This document shows, piece after piece, positions 49,748 through 52,451 of a stretch of 52,451 nucleotides of DNA. The notes under the pieces were generated by a model that worked only from the letters and a program-made list of their open reading frames with translations, searched no databases and was not told the origin of the DNA. A program made the translations under genes and the position numbers. The DNA is from Streptomyces sp. ISL-11 (lineage in GTDB: Bacteria > Actinomycetota > Actinomycetes > Streptomycetales > Streptomycetaceae), in assembly GCF_018614525.1 (NCBI RefSeq), contig NZ_JAGGOL010000090.1:1-52451 (forward strand). The letters are read 5' to 3'. Each line of letters starts with the position of its first letter. Positions within the stretch are counted from its first letter, which is position 1.

Positions 49748-51226
49748 ATGGAGCCCGCGGGGGGCGAGCGGCGGGGCGAGGTGTCGCTCGACAAGGGGCG
49801 GCAGGACCCCACCCGTTACGAGCCGGGTGAAGGGTGTGTGACCACGCTGGTCCGCATACCCGTGCGGATCGTCGTGCTGGTGCTCGTGGTGCCGGTGCGC
49901 ATGGTGTGGGACGTACTGGCCGGCTGCGCCAAGACCGTGGACCGGGCCGTCCTGCGGCCCGTCGGCCGCGCGCTGCGGTGGCTGGGGCGGACCCTCGTCG
50001 TCACACCGCTGCGCGCGCTCGGCGCCGCGGCGGCCTGGCTCGGCCGGACCCTGATCGCCGCGCCGCTGGCCTGGCTGTACCGGCAGGTGCTCACTCCCGT
50101 CGGCCGGGTCCTGCGCCGGCTCGGCGGAGCCATCGCTGCCGGACTCGCCCTCGCCGGGCGGGGATTGGGCGGCGCGCTGGTGTGGCTGGGCAAGGCGGTG
50201 TTCGTGTGGCCGTGGGTGGGGCTGTGGCGGTTCGTCGTGGTGCCTCTCGCGTGTGGTGTCGTCTGGCTCGGCCGGACTGTGATCGTGGCGCCGGTGGTCT
50301 GGGTGTACCGGCGGGTATTGACGCCGGTCGGGCGCGGCATCGCGTGGCTCGTCCGCGTCCTGGGTGTCGGCATCGCGGCCGGTGCGCGCGGCATGGGTGC
50401 GGGCGGCACCTGGCTGGTGCGGCACCTGCTGGTGCTGCCCGCCCAATGGACGTACCGCCGTCTCCTCACCCCCCTGGGTCACGGCATCGCCTGGCTGGCC
50501 CGGGGCGCCGGTGTCGCCCTGGTGTGGCTGGGCAAGGCGGTGTTCGTGTGGCCGTGGGTGGGGCTGTGGCGGTTCGTCGTGGTGCCTCTCGCGTGTGGTG
50601 TCGTCTGGCTCGGCCGGACTGTGATCGTGGCGCCGGTGGTCTGGGTGTACCGACGGGTGCTGACACCCGTCGGGCACGGCATCGCCTGGCTCGTGCGGAA
50701 TCTCGTCGCCGTCGTCGCCGCCCTGCTGCGCTGGACGCTCGTCGTGCCGGCCGTCGTGCTGTGGCGTCACGTCCTCCGGCCCCTCTGGCGCGCGCTCTCC
50801 GCCACCGTGCGGGTCGTCGTCCGCGAGACCGCCGACACGTTCGGGCACTGCTGGCGGGTGGCGGGACGCGTCTCGCGCGGCATCGGCCGGCTCCTCGGCA
50901 CGCTCCTTCGGTGGATCTTCGTCGATCCCTTCCGCCGGGCCTACCGGACCGTCCTCACCCCCGTGGGCCACGCCCTGCGTGACAGCGTCTGGCGCCCGGC
51001 CCGCGAGGCCGTACGCGACGCGGGCCGCGCCGCCCGCCAGGCCCTGACCACCGCGCGCGAGACCGCGCGGCAGACCCGCCAGGAGATCCGCCGCGCCCTG
51101 TTCGGCAGCCGCGAGCAGCGGGTACGCGAGCCGGTACGCGCCGACGCGGTGCCGCCCCTCGCGGGACCCGGCGCCCCGGATGCACGTACTCTAGGTAGCA
51201 GTACGACCGCACTCACGAAGGATTGA
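49748..51226 (+). CDS. Repeat-rich Arg/Trp/Val membrane protein of unknown function
   Basis: 492 residues from the ATG at 49748 (GGGGAGAAGG upstream). After about 40 hydrophilic residues the protein is a chain of hydrophobic helices separated by short basic turns. The motif VLTPVG(R/H)-x-(I/L)-x-x-L recurs seven times in full or variant form (VLRPVGRAL, VLTPVGRVL, VLTPVGRGI, LLTPLGHGI, VLTPVGHGI, VLRPLWRAL, VLTPVGHAL). Between them lie WLGRT and VWVYRR units. Two internal blocks are identical at DNA level. The last about 90 residues are Arg/Ala-rich and soluble. No family is recognised. It separates two radical SAM-linked genes that are usually neighbours. Confidence 0.85.
   Translation: MEPAGGERRGEVSLDKGRQDPTRYEPGEGCVTTLVRIPVRIVVLVLVVPVRMVWDVLAGCAKTVDRAVLRPVGRALRWLGRTLVVTPLRALGAAAAWLGRTLIAAPLAWLYRQVLTPVGRVLRRLGGAIAAGLALAGRGLGGALVWLGKAVFVWPWVGLWRFVVVPLACGVVWLGRTVIVAPVVWVYRRVLTPVGRGIAWLVRVLGVGIAAGARGMGAGGTWLVRHLLVLPAQWTYRRLLTPLGHGIAWLARGAGVALVWLGKAVFVWPWVGLWRFVVVPLACGVVWLGRTVIVAPVVWVYRRVLTPVGHGIAWLVRNLVAVVAALLRWTLVVPAVVLWRHVLRPLWRALSATVRVVVRETADTFGHCWRVAGRVSRGIGRLLGTLLRWIFVDPFRRAYRTVLTPVGHALRDSVWRPAREAVRDAGRAARQALTTARETARQTRQEIRRALFGSREQRVREPVRADAVPPLAGPGAPDARTLGSSTTALTKD
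50177..50652 (+). repeat. Exact 134-bp in-frame direct repeat inside the membrane protein gene
   Basis: 50177-50310 and 50519-50652 are identical base for base. The offset is 342 bp (114 codons), so the reading frame is kept. They encode LVWLGKAVFVWPWVGLWRF and the following VVVPLACGVVWLGRTVIVAP twice. Zero silent differences indicate recent duplication or gene conversion. Confidence 0.95.
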
Positions 51227-51274
51227 GAGACACTGGGCAAGCGACAGCCCGAAGGCCCGCCGCCCGCACCCGCG

Positions 51275-52060
51275 GTGCAGCGCATTCGCCTGCGCTACAC
51301 CAAGCGCGGCCGCCTCCGGTTCACCAGCCACCGTGATTTCCAGCGCGCCTTCGAGCGGGCCCTGCGCCGCGCCGAGGTGCCGATGGCCTACTCGGCGGGC
51401 TTCACCCCGCACCCCAAGGTGTCGTACGCCAATGCCGCACCCACCGGCACGGGCAGTGAGGCCGAGTTCCTGGAGATCCAGCTCGCCGAGGCCCGCGACC
51501 CGCAGGAGCTGCGCAAGCTCCTCGACGAGTCGCTGCCCGACGGACTCGACATCACGGACGCGGTGGAGGCGCACACCTCCTCGTTCGCCGACCGGCTGCA
51601 GGCTTCCGTCTGGGAGATGCGCCTCGACGGCGTCGAGGCGGAGGACGCGCGGCACGCCGTAGAGGCGTTCCTCGCGGCGGAGACCGTCGAGGTGCAGCGC
51701 AAGACGAAAAACGGGTTGCGGACCTTCGACACCCGCGCCGCGGTCGCCCGGCTGGAGGCCCTGGACGCCCCGGCCGATAGGCCCGGCGACGGTGCCTGTG
51801 CGATACTGCGGCTGGTTGTTCGGCACTTGACACCTGCCGTTCGACCCGACGACGTCCTGTCCGGTCTCCGCGTCACGGCCGACCTGGCGCCGCCGGTCCC
51901 CGCTGCGGTGACCAGGCTGGCGCAGGGGCTGCTCGATGAGGAGTCCGGCACGGTGACCGACCCGCTCGCGCCCGACCGCGACGCTTTCCCGGCCGCAACT
52001 ACCACCACGGCCGCCGGACCGAGCGCCGGTGCCGCGCAGGTGCCGGAAGGTTCCGCGTAG
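51275..52060 (+). CDS. TIGR03936 family radical SAM-associated protein (DUF2344)
   Basis: 261 residues from GTG 51275. The family opening RIRLRYTKRGRLRFTSHRDFQ is followed by FERALRRAEVPMAYSAGFTPHPKVSYA and LEIQLAEARDPQELRKLLDESL. It lacks its own iron-sulfur motif and is thought to partner the TIGR03960 radical SAM protein; in many bacteria the two are fused. The GTG at 51275 has no ribosome-binding site. An in-frame CTG at 51233, 6 nt after the upstream stop and preceded by GAGAG, would add GKRQPEGPPPAPA and may be the real start. The C-terminal 60 residues are low-complexity. Confidence 0.92.
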   Translation: MQRIRLRYTKRGRLRFTSHRDFQRAFERALRRAEVPMAYSAGFTPHPKVSYANAAPTGTGSEAEFLEIQLAEARDPQELRKLLDESLPDGLDITDAVEAHTSSFADRLQASVWEMRLDGVEAEDARHAVEAFLAAETVEVQRKTKNGLRTFDTRAAVARLEALDAPADRPGDGACAILRLVVRHLTPAVRPDDVLSGLRVTADLAPPVPAAVTRLAQGLLDEESGTVTDPLAPDRDAFPAATTTTAAGPSAGAAQVPEGSA

Positions 52061-52277
52061 GACGGCCGTCGCCGCGCCGCCGGTCGACCAGGGAGCCACC
52101 CGGGTCCGGCAGGCGCACTGACCAGGAGACTTTCGCCGGTGCCGCCCTTCGGACCGGCGAGCGAGACGACAGCTCCCGTGCGGCGCCCACGCCCCGGACG
52201 GCGGCATTCGCGCACTGCGCGGTGCCGCCGCCGGAACAAGGCCCGGCGCCCGGGAGCGTGACGGGAGAACCGCCCGC

Positions 52278-52451
52278 ATGCTCGAACCCACTGAGCCCAT
52301 CGAGACCGACAAGCACTCCGACAGCGGTCCTGGGGACACGCTGCCGCCGCGTCGCCGCCGCCGTGCGGCGTCCCGCCCCGCCGGCCCGCCGTCGGCGGGT
52401 ACCGAAGCCGCGGAGCCGGTGACGGCCGCCGCCACGGAGGCCCAGCCGGCC
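52278..52451 (+). CDS. rne: Ribonuclease E/G, N-terminal extension only (cut by right edge)
   Basis: 58 codons from the ATG at 52278 (GGGAGAA upstream). The visible part is the acidic and Pro/Arg-rich leader (LEPTEPIETDKHSDSG, LPPRRRRRAASRPAGPP) that precedes the S1 domain of actinobacterial RNase E/G. No catalytic residue is in the window, so the call depends on this leader and on position after the TIGR03936 gene, where rne is conserved in Streptomyces. It would process rRNA and degrade mRNA. The 217-bp gap before it shows no clear promoter. Confidence 0.75.
   Translation, partial: MLEPTEPIETDKHSDSGPGDTLPPRRRRRAASRPAGPPSAGTEAAEPVTAAATEAQPA

Overview
The window is chromosomal DNA of a Streptomyces or very close relative. 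Base composition is very high in G+C, codon third positions are almost all G or C, GTG starts are common, and the order tig-clpP1-clpP2-clpX ... valS ... folC-ndk-mreBCD-PBP2-rodA-CYTH/CHAD-radical SAM-rne matches the conserved core of Streptomyces chromosomes.

Layout. 0-7.3 kb: an amino-acid permease cut by the left edge, rpiB, a Fpg/Nei-type DNA glycosylase, a membrane-anchored SpoIIE-type phosphatase, an HD-domain hydrolase, an acyltransferase-3 protein, a tiny membrane protein, and divergent tRNA-Gly(UCC) and tRNA-Pro(UGG). 7.3-11.9 kb: the proteostasis block tig, clpP1, clpP2, clpX, with a ClgR-type operator before clpP1. 11.9-28 kb: an accessory stretch between clpX and valS. It holds a secreted guanyl-type RNase; a TetR/methyltransferase/quinone-oxidoreductase switch with two clear operators; a VOC protein; a frameshifted pseudogene; an uncharacterised 665-residue propeller protein; an IS630-type transposase scrap; a possible operon of lectin, flavoprotein, uricase-like protein and secreted protein; a HelR-type RNA polymerase ATPase behind a rifamycin-associated element (RAE); a GntR/small-protein pair; and three tandem proline-rich single-span membrane paralogues. 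28-37 kb: valS, then a surface-glycan set (GT-C-like membrane protein, GT2, UDP-GlcNAc 2-epimerase) bracketed by REP-like repeats, and a two-component system. 37-52.5 kb: folC, DUF4233, ndk, mreB, mreC, mreD, PBP2, rodA, CYTH/CHAD, a B12-binding-type radical SAM protein, an unusual repeat-rich membrane protein, the TIGR03936 partner, and the first 58 codons of an RNase E/G.

How genes work together. tig, ClpP1P2 and ClpX handle folding and degradation of cytosolic proteins. MreBCD, PBP2 and RodA form the lateral/spore-wall synthesis machine. folC and ndk supply folate polyglutamates and NTPs. In the accessory stretch the best readable regulation is the TetR promoter (two TGGGC-N4-GCCCA palindromes on a consensus-like leaderless promoter) and the RAE before helR. 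Several genes (acyltransferase, methyltransferase, valS, folC, CYTH/CHAD, probably rpiB) have a -10 hexamer exactly 7 nt before the start codon, the signature of leaderless transcripts.

The most unusual items are the 492-residue membrane protein with an exact 134-bp internal duplication that separates two normally paired radical SAM genes, the three tandem Pro-rich paralogues, the uricase-like protein lacking the usual catalytic lysine, and the 665-residue propeller protein. Functional statements rest on motif recognition from memory; no database search was run.
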